A DNA stretch of 8,891 bases from Chloroflexota bacterium (GTDB taxonomy: Bacteria; Chloroflexota; Anaerolineae; UBA4142), in the NCBI GenBank assembly GCA_016199405.1, contig JACQGS010000300.1:1-8891 (forward strand), written 5' to 3'. How positions within the stretch are numbered: the stretch's first letter is position 1; each line of letters starts with the position of its first letter. The translations under genes and the position numbers were made by a program. The notes under the pieces were generated by a model. It was not told the origin of the DNA. It saw only the letters and a list, made by a program, of their open reading frames with translations, and did not search any database. Shown one piece after another: positions 1 through 6,401 of this stretch.

Positions 1-53
1 AGCAATCTCCAAGCCACAATTGGAGTGACGCTCTTTGCCTTTGGAACTCGGGG

Positions 54-111
54 ATTGCTTCGCACACTTGCCCTGGCGGGAACGCAAGTGCCAGGGAAAA
101 CCGCTCGCAAT
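54..111. repeat. Outer ATTGC...GCAAT dispersed repeat, split by an inner repeat
   Basis: GGGATTGCTTCGC begins at 51 and CGCTCGCAATGACA begins at 102, giving a 5-bp inverted pair attgc 54-58 / gcaat 107-111. These ends resemble the widespread bacterial dispersed repeat that reads roughly ATTGCTTCGC-N-GCTCGCAATGAC. Here its centre is occupied by a different repeat (61-98). The first ten bases of the window (agcaatctcc) look like the end of another copy in the opposite orientation. Family recognition is from memory; the nesting is seen directly. Confidence 0.5.
61..98. repeat. Interleaved inverted repeat, copy 1
   Basis: This is a 38-bp element found again at 217-254 with only two mismatches. 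It has two 7-bp arm pairs that interleave: cacttgc 65-71 with gcaagtg 84-90, and ccctggc 71-77 with gccaggg 90-96. Because the pairs cross, both hairpins cannot form as a simple nested structure; they are alternatives or a pseudoknot-like fold. No coding role is seen. Confidence 0.75.
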
Positions 112-133
112 GACATTGGGCTGAACGGTTACT

Positions 134-162
134 TTGACGATTTCCTTGCTCTCTGATAGATT
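134..162 (+). promoter_or_regulatory. Possible sigma70-type promoter for the first binding-protein gene
   Basis: TTGACG at 134-139 matches five of six -35 bases. After a 17-base spacer, TAGATT at 157-162 matches four of six -10 bases. Transcription would start near 169 and leave a leader of about 180 bases holding repeat copy 2 and the 252-309 dyad. A second TTGACG at 161-166 has no good -10 partner. Support is by motif only. Confidence 0.3.
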
Positions 163-216
163 GACGCGCGCTTCATCCATATTCCTAACTCGGACAAACC
201 GAAGCCAAATTCGAAC

Positions 217-254
217 CGCACACTTGCCCTGGCGGATACGCAAGTGCCAGGGAA
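217..254. repeat. Interleaved inverted repeat, copy 2
   Basis: This is the second copy of the 61-98 element. The arms are cacttgc 221-227 with gcaagtg 240-246, and ccctggc 227-233 with gccaggg 246-252, all identical to copy 1. The only two differences (236-237 against 80-81) fall in the central segment outside every arm, which suggests that pairing is what is conserved. Confidence 0.75.
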
Positions 255-309
255 GACGCGAAGGGCGCGAAGGTTCAAATTTATTCTTTGCGTTCTTGGC
301 GTCTTCGCG
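252..309. repeat. Imperfect dyad gaagacgc...gcgtcttc in the leader
   Basis: GAAGACGC at 252-259 is complementary to GCGTCTTC at 299-306, and an inner CGCGAAG near 265 can alternatively pair with CTTCGCG at 303-309. Its left end overlaps the end of repeat copy 2. The style, repeated gcg/aag words around an AT-rich centre, resembles a common class of dispersed intergenic repeat in environmental bacteria. It would lie in the untranslated leader of the gene starting at 347. Confidence 0.5.
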
Positions 310-346
310 GTTCAAAAAATCTTTACACATTAACTTACGAGGTCTC

Positions 347-2113
347 ATGCGTTTTCGCTTTCCCTGGCTCATTATTCTTTTCGCTCTCGCCGCGTTTGTC
401 CTGAGCACAGTCGAAGGATGCGCTCCGATCCCGGCGACCACGCCCTCACCCGATTCGACCGCGCCGGTCGCGATTCAAACACCCAACGCGACCCAAGCCG
501 CGCGCCCGCGCGTCGTGCGCATTAACCTCGGCACGCGGCCCGATTTGCTCGATCCGCAACGCGCGTCGTCGAACAGCGAGATCGCGATTCTGCAATTGGC
601 GTACGAAGGGCTGACGCGGTGGGATTCCAAAGGACGCGTAGTACCGGGCGCGGCGGATCGGTGGGAATTTGGCAACGAGGGCAAGACGCTGACCTTTCAT
701 TTGCGCGCCGGCTTGAAACGCGCCGATGGCGCACCGATCACTGCCAAAGATTTCGAATTTGCTTTCAAGCGCGCCCTCGATCCGCGTTTGGGCGGCGTGG
801 ACGCGTCGTTCCTCGACGACGTGACCGGCGCGACTGCGGCGTACACACTCGATCCCAAATCGCGCCCCGATGATATTCAGCGCGCGTTGGATGCGGTCGG
901 CGTGCAGGCAGTTGATGATGCAACGCTCGTTTTTTCTTTCGTCCGCCCCGCCGGCTATTTTCCAACACTTGCCGCGACATGGCTCGGCTATCCAACTGAG
1001 AAAACAAAAATCGAGAGTGATCCGGACGCGTGGTGGTTCAAACCGGAAAATCATAACAGCAACGGTCTCTTTCTAATCAAAGAGAACCAAGACCAATTTC
1101 TCAAACTCGTTCCCAATCCCAACTATTGGGGCGGCAAGCCGAAGCTCGACCGGATTGAATTTTCTTGGATCACGGATGCGACCGCCGCCTTGGGTGCGTA
1201 CCGTCAAGGCAACTTGGAGGTCTTGCGCTTGAGCAGCGATGATCTCGCCGTCGCGCAAGCGGATGCCGCGCTTGCCAAAGAAATTATTCGCGCGCCTACC
1301 GCGCGCGTTTCCTATTTGGGATTCAACGTCAAGCGCGCGCCGTTCACGGATAAAAATGTGCGCAAGGCATTTTCGCTGGCTTTGGATCGTGACGCGTTTG
1401 TGCGCGATGCGCTGAAAAATTTCGGCAAGCCGTATCTGTCGTGGATTCCGCCCGGCATCGCGGGCTATGACGCGCAAGCCACCGTGCCGGCGTTCGACGC
1501 GAATCAAGCGATTCAAACGCTGGTCGAGGGCGGTTACGGCACGGCGGATCGCAAAAAAGTAGATTGCAATAAACTGGGCGCGATCAAACTCACGTACAGC
1601 AATACGCCGCGCAATCAATTCTTGTATCAATTCATCGCCGGCAGTTTTGCGAAAACGCTCGCTTGCCCCATTCTGATTGACCCGATCGATCCGGCGACGT
1701 TTCCGGTCGTCGCGCGCGATCCGCGCACGGCTCCGCAAATCTTCCTGCTGACGTGGGAGCAAGAATATCCGCATCCGCAGAATTGGTTGTTCCTGCACGC
1801 GTGTAATGGCACGTACGCGCAACGGATCGGCTATTGCAACCGCGAATTCGACGCCGCGCTTGCGCTGGCGAATGCGGAAACGGATTTCGAAGCGGCAGCC
1901 GAAAAGTATCGCGCCGCGCAGAAAATTTTGGTGGGCGATGGGGTTGCGGCGTTTTTTTGGGAGAATGAAAACGCGTTTCTGGTCAAGCCGTATGTCATCG
2001 GCTTGCGCGACGCGCTGAGCGTGAGCGACACCGCGTTTCCCGGTCAATTCGGCGCGCTCGCCTCGTTCAGCATTGACCCAACCAAAACCGGCGCGGGCTA
2101 TCCGGGGAAATAA
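347..2113 (+). CDS. Peptide ABC transporter substrate-binding lipoprotein (OppA-like, SBP family 5)
   Basis: A predicted 588-residue extracytoplasmic solute-binding protein of an oligopeptide-type ABC importer, tethered to the membrane by lipid on Cys25. Residues 1-24 are a lipoprotein signal (RFRFPW, then a hydrophobic stretch). Residues 26-55 are a Pro/Thr/Ala linker. The binding domain then runs to the end. Family hallmarks visible are GLTR at 88-91, FHLRAGLKRADGAPITAKDF at 117-136, NPNYWGGKP at 257-265, and YLGFNV...FTDKNVRKAFSLALDR at 323-348. These resemble E. coli OppA more than DppA; the substrate is not readable. ATG 347 is chosen over the in-frame TTG at 134 because it opens the signal peptide and is preceded by GAGG at 339-342; the upstream extension runs through repeat DNA. 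The segment before Cys25 (STVEG) is odd because a dispersed repeat encodes it. No permease follows directly, so it may be monocistronic. Confidence 0.9.
   Translation: MRFRFPWLIILFALAAFVLSTVEGCAPIPATTPSPDSTAPVAIQTPNATQAARPRVVRINLGTRPDLLDPQRASSNSEIAILQLAYEGLTRWDSKGRVVPGAADRWEFGNEGKTLTFHLRAGLKRADGAPITAKDFEFAFKRALDPRLGGVDASFLDDVTGATAAYTLDPKSRPDDIQRALDAVGVQAVDDATLVFSFVRPAGYFPTLAATWLGYPTEKTKIESDPDAWWFKPENHNSNGLFLIKENQDQFLKLVPNPNYWGGKPKLDRIEFSWITDATAALGAYRQGNLEVLRLSSDDLAVAQADAALAKEIIRAPTARVSYLGFNVKRAPFTDKNVRKAFSLALDRDAFVRDALKNFGKPYLSWIPPGIAGYDAQATVPAFDANQAIQTLVEGGYGTADRKKVDCNKLGAIKLTYSNTPRNQFLYQFIAGSFAKTLACPILIDPIDPATFPVVARDPRTAPQIFLLTWEQEYPHPQNWLFLHACNGTYAQRIGYCNREFDAALALANAETDFEAAAEKYRAAQKILVGDGVAAFFWENENAFLVKPYVIGLRDALSVSDTAFPGQFGALASFSIDPTKTGAGYPGK
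400..418 (+). repeat. Short dispersed repeat (CCTGAGC-N-GTCGAAGG type) inside the signal peptide
   Basis: CCTGAGCACAGTCGAAGGA matches, from memory, a very common dispersed motif of the form CCTGAGC-N(2-4)-GTCGAAGG in Chloroflexota and other environmental genomes. Here it is in frame and encodes part of V18 through G24, directly before the lipobox cysteine. Removing nine bases (407-415) would leave the classic lipobox Leu-Ser-Gly-Cys. Confidence 0.6.
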
Positions 2114-2130
2114 ATCGCGCGCGCTGACCC

Positions 2131-2163
2131 AGACCTTCGAGGTTTCCAAAACCTCGAAGGTCT
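2131..2163. repeat. 15-bp perfect hairpin after the first binding-protein gene
   Basis: AGACCTTCGAGGTTT (2131-2145) and AAACCTCGAAGGTCT (2149-2163) pair perfectly around a 3-base loop, 17 bases after the stop codon. No T-run follows on either side, so it is not a typical intrinsic terminator. It could still act as a transcript 3' end or stability element. It matches the hairpin at 5334-5368 in design and in 11 of 15 arm positions. Confidence 0.8.
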
Positions 2164-2172
2164 AACCGCCTG

Positions 2173-2201
2173 TTGACATCCGCTTTCATCCCTTGTATAC
2201 T
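2173..2201 (+). promoter_or_regulatory. Near-consensus sigma70-type promoter for the second binding-protein gene
   Basis: TTGACA at 2173-2178 (six of six), a 17-base spacer, and TATACT at 2196-2201 (five of six). Transcription would start near 2208, giving a leader of about 130 bases before ATG 2337. It is one of the two strongest promoters visible in the window. It lies after the 2131-2163 hairpin, so the second binding protein and probably the permeases are expressed independently of the first gene. Confidence 0.75.
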
Positions 2202-2297
2202 TTCCGCTAATATTTCCCACGCACGTGAACTTCATCATTGAGAGAGGGGGGTGATTGCCAGCATCACGCATTTGATCGTCCAGTCGTACATAGCATT

Positions 2298-2315
2298 GCT
2301 CGAAAATTTTCGAGC
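2298..2315. promoter_or_regulatory. 18-bp perfect palindrome in the leader, possible operator
   Basis: GCTCGAAAATTTTCGAGC is an uninterrupted palindrome with 9-bp arms and no loop. It lies between the promoter (2173-2201) and the ribosome-binding site (AGGAGGA 2324-2330). The two-fold symmetry and AT centre fit a dimeric regulator site better than an RNA hairpin. At about 90 bases downstream of the predicted start, it could work as a roadblock operator. The regulator is unknown. Confidence 0.45.
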
Positions 2316-2336
2316 CACTCTTGAGGAGGAGAAGGA

Positions 2337-4172
2337 ATGAGTAAAAAGTTGTTCTTATTGGTGGGCGTTATCGCCTCGGCGGCGTTGATTGCCGCGTGCG
2401 CGCCCGCACCCACGGCTGTCCCGCCCGCCGCGCCGACGACCGCGCCCGCGGCAACCGTCGCGCCCACTGCCGCACCGAAAGCGGCAACCGCCGCGCCAAC
2501 TGCGGCTCCGGCTGCTGTTGCCGGCGCGTGTGGCACGTTGCGGATTCTGTACTGGCAAGCCGTCACCGTTTTGAATTCGCATCACTCGCAAGGCACCAAA
2601 GACTATGACGGCGCGCGTCTCGTGCTGGAACCGCTCGCCGCGACAAATCCACGCGGTGAAGTCGTTCCCGCGCTTGCAGTCGAAGTTCCGACCATCGCGA
2701 ACGGCGGTGTTGCCAAAGACTTGACCTCGGTCACTTGGAAACTCAAGCCAGGCGTCAAGTGGTCGGATGGCACCGATTTCACCGCGGACGATGTAGTTTT
2801 CACGTGGAAGTATGGCAGTGACCCCGCGACTGCGACGACGGACGCGGGCACGTTGGATAATGTAAAAACCGTCGAAGCGGTTGACAAGAACACCGTCAAG
2901 GTGACTTGGAAAGCGCCGAACGCGAATCCTTACGAAGCGTTTGTGACCGGACTTGGCAACATCCTTCAAAAGAAACAATTCGAGCCATTCATGGGCGCCA
3001 AGTCGAAAGATGGTCTCGCCCAGATTCCGGTCGGCACCGGTCCGTTCAAATTCAAAGAATTCAAACCGAACGATGTCGTCACGTACGATATGAATCCGAA
3101 TTATCGCGATTTCGCCAAAGGCAAGCCGTGCTTCAGCGCCGTAACCTTCAAGGGCGGCGGCGATGCGGCATCGGCAGCCAAAGCCGTTTTCCAAACCGGC
3201 GAAGTTGATTACGCGTGGAACTTGCAAGTGGAAGCATCCGTGCTCGTTCCAATGGCGAATGCCGCGGATTCCAAAGGCGTGCTCGGTGCAGCCGTTAGTC
3301 CAAACCTCGAACGCCTCTTGGTCAATCGCACGAATCCGGATCCGACGCTCGGCGATAAGCGCGCCGAGCCAGATCAACCGCATCCGTTCCTTTCGGACTT
3401 GAACGTCCGTAAGGCGCTCGCGATGGTCATCAACACGACCGAAATGGCAAGGCAGTTGTACGGTCCCGCGGGCGATGGCACCTGCCTCGTTCTCAATACG
3501 CCGCTGAATATCGTCTCCAAGAACATCACGTGCCCCAAAGGCGATGATGCTGCAGTTGCGGCGGCGAATAAACTGCTCGATGATGCCGGCTGGAAGAAAG
3601 GCACCGATGGCATCCGCGAAAAAGTCGTCGGCGGCAAGACTGTCAAGATGAGCATTATCTACCAGACGACCGTCAATGCGCTCCGCCAGAAGGAACAGGA
3701 ATTCGTCAAGGACGCCTGGACTAAATTGGGCGTCAAGACGGAACTCAAATCCGTTGCCGCAGGCGTATTCTTTTCCACCGACGAAGCGAATCCTGACACC
3801 GCCGGTAAATTCTTCACCGATATCGAGATGTTCACCAACGGACAAGAATCCTTGGATCCGACAAACTATCTCCGGGGCTGGACGTGCGGTGAAATCAAGA
3901 CCAAAGCGGCTAAATGGAGCGGCAATAACTACGAACGCTTTTGCTCCAAAGAGTACGACGATCTCTACGCGCAAATGACGAAGGAAACCGATCCCGCCAA
4001 GCGCAGCGAATTCGCGATCAAGATGAACGACATTCTTGTGAACGACGTTGTCGTTATCCCGCTGGTTGCGCGCAAGTCCGTAACCGGTTGGAGCAAAGCC
4101 CTGAAAGGCATTGACCTCAACGGCGCGTGGGATTCGGAAATGTGGAATATCGCAGACTGGACCAACAAGTAA
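2337..4172 (+). CDS. ABC transporter substrate-binding lipoprotein (SBP family 5, peptide/nickel type)
   Basis: A predicted 611-residue lipid-anchored solute-binding protein that should deliver its ligand to the permeases encoded after it. Residues 1-20 are a signal peptide ending in LIAA, and Cys21 is the lipid-anchored residue. Residues 22-63 are a low-complexity Ala/Pro/Thr spacer made of TAAP-like units. The binding lobes follow, with family-5 hallmarks LKPGVKWSDGTDFTADDVVF at 136-155, VGTGPFKFKEFKPND at 232-246, MNPNYRD at 252-258, and DLNVRKALAMVIN at 354-366. Cys383 and Cys399, and two further cysteines near the C-terminus, could form disulfides outside the cell. The start is fixed by AGGAGGA at 2324-2330, six bases before ATG. 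It differs clearly from the first binding protein, so it is not a recent tandem duplicate. The ligand may be peptides or another family-5 solute; it cannot be told from sequence. Confidence 0.92.
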   Translation: MSKKLFLLVGVIASAALIAACAPAPTAVPPAAPTTAPAATVAPTAAPKAATAAPTAAPAAVAGACGTLRILYWQAVTVLNSHHSQGTKDYDGARLVLEPLAATNPRGEVVPALAVEVPTIANGGVAKDLTSVTWKLKPGVKWSDGTDFTADDVVFTWKYGSDPATATTDAGTLDNVKTVEAVDKNTVKVTWKAPNANPYEAFVTGLGNILQKKQFEPFMGAKSKDGLAQIPVGTGPFKFKEFKPNDVVTYDMNPNYRDFAKGKPCFSAVTFKGGGDAASAAKAVFQTGEVDYAWNLQVEASVLVPMANAADSKGVLGAAVSPNLERLLVNRTNPDPTLGDKRAEPDQPHPFLSDLNVRKALAMVINTTEMARQLYGPAGDGTCLVLNTPLNIVSKNITCPKGDDAAVAAANKLLDDAGWKKGTDGIREKVVGGKTVKMSIIYQTTVNALRQKEQEFVKDAWTKLGVKTELKSVAAGVFFSTDEANPDTAGKFFTDIEMFTNGQESLDPTNYLRGWTCGEIKTKAAKWSGNNYERFCSKEYDDLYAQMTKETDPAKRSEFAIKMNDILVNDVVVIPLVARKSVTGWSKALKGIDLNGAWDSEMWNIADWTNK

Positions 4173-4194
4173 GCGTAGGTTGATGTCTCGTAAC

Positions 4195-4222
4195 GTAGGG
4201 GCGAGCACGCGCTCGCCCCTAC
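4195..4222. repeat. 12-bp GC-rich hairpin between binding-protein and permease genes
   Basis: GTAGGGGCGAGC (4195-4206) pairs perfectly with GCTCGCCCCTAC (4211-4222) around a 4-base loop, 22 bases after the stop. There is no T-run, so it is not a classic intrinsic terminator. GTAGGGGCGA...TCGCCCCTAC hairpins are a familiar dispersed repeat type in several phyla. Between a binding-protein gene and its permeases, such a stem can stabilise the upstream message or cause partial termination. Confidence 0.75.
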
Positions 4223-4240
4223 CCTAGTGCAGCCACTTGA

Positions 4241-4267
4241 CCCTTGCACCGCCCGCAAGGGCAGGTG
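4241..4267. repeat. Interleaved inverted repeat, diverged relative of the 61-98 element
   Basis: CCCTTGC (4241-4247) pairs with GCAAGGG (4255-4261). CACCGCCC (4247-4254) pairs with GGGCAGGTG (4259-4267) with one bulged base. The arms cross in the same order as in the leader elements at 61-98 and 217-254, though the sequence differs. The rest of the 4173-4368 spacer holds small stems (for example ccactt/aagtgg at 4334-4347) and no clear promoter, so the permeases are probably co-transcribed with the upstream gene. Confidence 0.5.
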
Positions 4268-4368
4268 AAAAGTTGCAAACCAGCCCAATTGGAATTCACG
4301 CTCAAATCGGGCTGAAAGTCTGGATCGAACCTACCACTTTCAAGTGGATGCCACTACTAGAGGGGAGC

Positions 4369-5331
4369 ATGAATCGTTATCTACTTCGCCGCGTGCTGAT
4401 TGCGATCCCAACCTTGTTGGGCATCAGTTTTGTAATTTTCGCCGTCCTCAATCTCGCGCCGAATGATCCGATGGCGCAATTTGCGCTAAACCCCGGCATT
4501 CCGTTTGAAGTGCGCGAAAATATCCGACGCTCGCTCGGGTTAGATCAGCCGTGGCCCATCCGCTACGTCAAATGGATTTGGACCCTCGTCTCAACCGGTG
4601 ATCTCGGTTATTCATTCAACAGCCGCTTTCCGGTAGCTCAGCTGATCATGCTCAAATTGCCCGTGACCATCTGGGTCTTGGGCTCGGCATATCTCATTAG
4701 CATTTTGCTCGCCATCCCAATTGGAATCATCTCCGCCGTCAAGCAATATTCGATCTTCGATCATTTCGTCTCGGCATTCGCATTCATCGGATTTTCCGTC
4801 CCCACCTTTTTCACCGGCGTGCTGTTGATTTTGCTCTTTAGCGTCAACTTGCATTGGCTTCCATTCATCTACGACTCAACGCTCGTCGTCAAAGATACGG
4901 ATTCCCTGATCAAATTGCTCAAGCAATCGGCAATGCCGATTATGGTGCTCGCGCTATTTCAAACCGCGACGCTCGCGCGCTATGTCCGCGCCTCGATGCT
5001 GGAGAATTTGCCGCTCGATTACGTGCGCACCGCGCGCGCCAAAGGCATCGCCGAGCGGCTCGTCATTCTCCGCCACGTTTTTCGCAATTCCATGTTGCCG
5101 GTCGTCACGCTGATCGCGCTGGGTGTGCCCGGCATTTTTGGCGGCGCGCTCATCACCGAGCAGATTTTTCGCGTACCGGGCATTGGCTCGCTGGTCATCT
5201 CTTCCATCGAAACGAGCGACACGCCCGTTATCATGGCCGTGAATATCGTCTATGCCTTGTTGGTGGTGGCGTTCAATCTGATCGCGGATATGGTTTACGC
5301 CTTTCTTGATCCGCGCATCAAGTACACCTAG
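4369..5331 (+). CDS. Peptide/nickel-type ABC transporter permease, DppB/OppB family
   Basis: A 320-residue inner-membrane channel subunit of a family-5 importer; it pairs with the DppC-type subunit encoded next. Visible segments are TM1 at about 9-29, the family region GDLGYSF at 77-83, and membrane helices near 99-122, 132-160, 188-206, 240-262 and 286-312. The ATPase-contact (EAA-like) loop is DYVRTARAKGIAERLVILRH at 217-236. The end FLDPRIKYT is typical of DppB. Length is normal for the family. ATG 4369 is chosen because GAGG at 4360-4363 precedes it and it yields the standard N-terminus; a TTG at 4237 in the same frame would start in repeat DNA. It follows the second binding protein by 196 bases. 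No ATPase gene is nearby. The symbol reflects family membership; the transported substrate is unknown. Confidence 0.93.
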   Translation: MNRYLLRRVLIAIPTLLGISFVIFAVLNLAPNDPMAQFALNPGIPFEVRENIRRSLGLDQPWPIRYVKWIWTLVSTGDLGYSFNSRFPVAQLIMLKLPVTIWVLGSAYLISILLAIPIGIISAVKQYSIFDHFVSAFAFIGFSVPTFFTGVLLILLFSVNLHWLPFIYDSTLVVKDTDSLIKLLKQSAMPIMVLALFQTATLARYVRASMLENLPLDYVRTARAKGIAERLVILRHVFRNSMLPVVTLIALGVPGIFGGALITEQIFRVPGIGSLVISSIETSDTPVIMAVNIVYALLVVAFNLIADMVYAFLDPRIKYT

Positions 5332-5333
5332 CG

Positions 5334-5368
5334 CAGACTTCCGAAGTCTTGGAGACTTCGGAAGTCTG
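5334..5368. repeat. 16-bp perfect hairpin abutting the dppC ribosome-binding site
   Basis: CAGACTTCCGAAGTCT (5334-5349) pairs with AGACTTCGGAAGTCTG (5353-5368) around a 3-base loop. It starts two bases after the dppB stop and ends where the dppC Shine-Dalgarno (GAAGGA 5368-5373) begins. There is no T-run. It shares its design with 2131-2163. Because it touches the ribosome-binding site, it could lower dppC translation or stabilise a processed end. Confidence 0.8.
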
Positions 5369-5378
5369 AAGGATTTTC

Positions 5379-6323
5379 ATGTCCCAAGCTCGCGCCGATT
5401 CTTTTTCAGCCACGGCATCGCCGACCTCGGGCATTCGCGCCCAGAAAGTGCGAACACTGTGGAGCAACTCGTGGCGGCAGTTTCAACGCCACCGGCTGGC
5501 GATGGTCGGACTCGTTGTGGTGACAGCGATTTTTATCGGCACGTTGGTGGGTCCTTTCGTGTGGACGAAAAAAATCGGCGGCGTGAACTTTGCCGACGCG
5601 TCCCTAGCCCCCTCGCTCGATCATCCTTTTGGCACGAACGACATTGGTCAGGATTTATTTGCGCGCGTGTTGTGGGGCGGCAGAATTTCAATCGCCGTCG
5701 GCATTACTTCGGTTCTCGCCTCCATTTCGCTCGGGACGATCGTGGGCGCGATCGCCGGTTATTTCGGAGGACGAATTGACGGCTGGTTGATGCGCCTGAC
5801 GGATTTGTTTCTCTCGCTCCCGCAACTTCCTTTTTTGCTGATGGTCATTTACCTCTTTCGCGAACCGGTGCGCCAAATGCTCGGACCCGAATTGGGGATT
5901 TTCTTTTTGATCGTCAGCGTCATTGCCGTCACCTCGTGGATGCCGGTCGCGCGTGTCGTGCGCGCTTCGTTTTTGTCGTTGAAGCATAAAGAATTTGTGG
6001 AAGCCGCACACGCACTGGGCGTGCAAACCGGGCGCATTATTTTCCGGCACATTTTGCCGAACGTTCTCTCACCCGTGATCGTCGCCGCGACGATTGGCGT
6101 CGGCGGCGCGATCATCACCGAATCCGCGTTATCGTTTCTCGGTTTAGGTTTTCCGCCGGACGTGCCGTCGTGGGGACGGCTGCTCTATGATTCGCTGAAT
6201 TTCTTGGAAGTCGCGCCGCACATGGCAATATTTCCCGGCATGTTTATCTTTCTCGCGGTCGTCTCGATCAATTACGTCGGCGACGGTTTGCGCGACGCGC
6301 TCGATCCGCGCAAGACTGGATAG
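5379..6323 (+). CDS. Peptide/nickel-type ABC transporter permease, DppC/OppC family
   Basis: A 314-residue membrane channel subunit that pairs with the DppB-type protein. Residues 1-40 are a cytoplasmic N-terminus ending in WRQFQRHRLAM, typical of the OppC N-terminal domain, followed by TM1 at about 41-62. The periplasm-side family motif HPFGTNDIGQDLFARVLWGG is at 82-101. The ATPase-contact loop is KEFVEAAHALGVQTGRIIFR at 204-223. The signature ESALSFLGLGFPPDVPSWG is at 248-266, and the C-terminus is GDGLRDALDPR. All expected parts are present, so the gene looks intact. The start is fixed by GAAGGA five bases upstream of ATG. The gap to dppB is 47 bases, filled by a hairpin. An operon with dppB is very likely; the message ends at the terminator at 6402-6431. 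DppD/DppF-type ATPases are absent, so they must come from another locus. Confidence 0.94.
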   Translation: MSQARADSFSATASPTSGIRAQKVRTLWSNSWRQFQRHRLAMVGLVVVTAIFIGTLVGPFVWTKKIGGVNFADASLAPSLDHPFGTNDIGQDLFARVLWGGRISIAVGITSVLASISLGTIVGAIAGYFGGRIDGWLMRLTDLFLSLPQLPFLLMVIYLFREPVRQMLGPELGIFFLIVSVIAVTSWMPVARVVRASFLSLKHKEFVEAAHALGVQTGRIIFRHILPNVLSPVIVAATIGVGGAIITESALSFLGLGFPPDVPSWGRLLYDSLNFLEVAPHMAIFPGMFIFLAVVSINYVGDGLRDALDPRKTG

Positions 6324-6401
6324 CAGAGAACCCGCGTAGTATAGCGCCTTGTGCGCGGTACGCCCACGAGGGGCTAGACTACTCTCACGTTCCATATTCA
6401 C

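Noticed and set aside
161..190. A second TTGACG as an alternative promoter
   Set aside because: No reasonable -10 box occurs 16-18 bases downstream.
61..254. Possible CRISPR array from the two 38-bp repeats
   Set aside because: There are only two copies, 118 bases apart, with internal crossing dyads and no third repeat or evenly spaced spacer.
134..346. N-terminal extension of the first binding protein from TTG 134
   Set aside because: The extra 71 residues are encoded by repeat DNA and would bury the lipoprotein signal; ATG 347 has its own ribosome-binding site.
1073..2149. A 358-codon minus-strand open frame opposite the first binding-protein gene
   Set aside because: It is antisense to a clear family-5 binding protein, resembles no family, and is rich in Arg/Ile as expected of a shadow frame.
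2131..2163. Calling the 15-bp hairpin a Rho-independent terminator
   Set aside because: No T-run follows the stem on either strand, so it is listed as a hairpin repeat instead.
2355..4208. A 617-codon open frame on the minus strand opposite the second binding-protein gene
   Set aside because: It mirrors a well-recognised lipoprotein gene, has an Arg-rich composition with no recognisable domain, and is explained by GC-biased third codon positions.
4237..4368. N-terminal extension of the DppB-type permease from TTG 4237
   Set aside because: It runs through hairpin repeats, and the family N-terminus (MNRYLLRRVL) begins exactly at ATG 4369 with a good ribosome-binding site.
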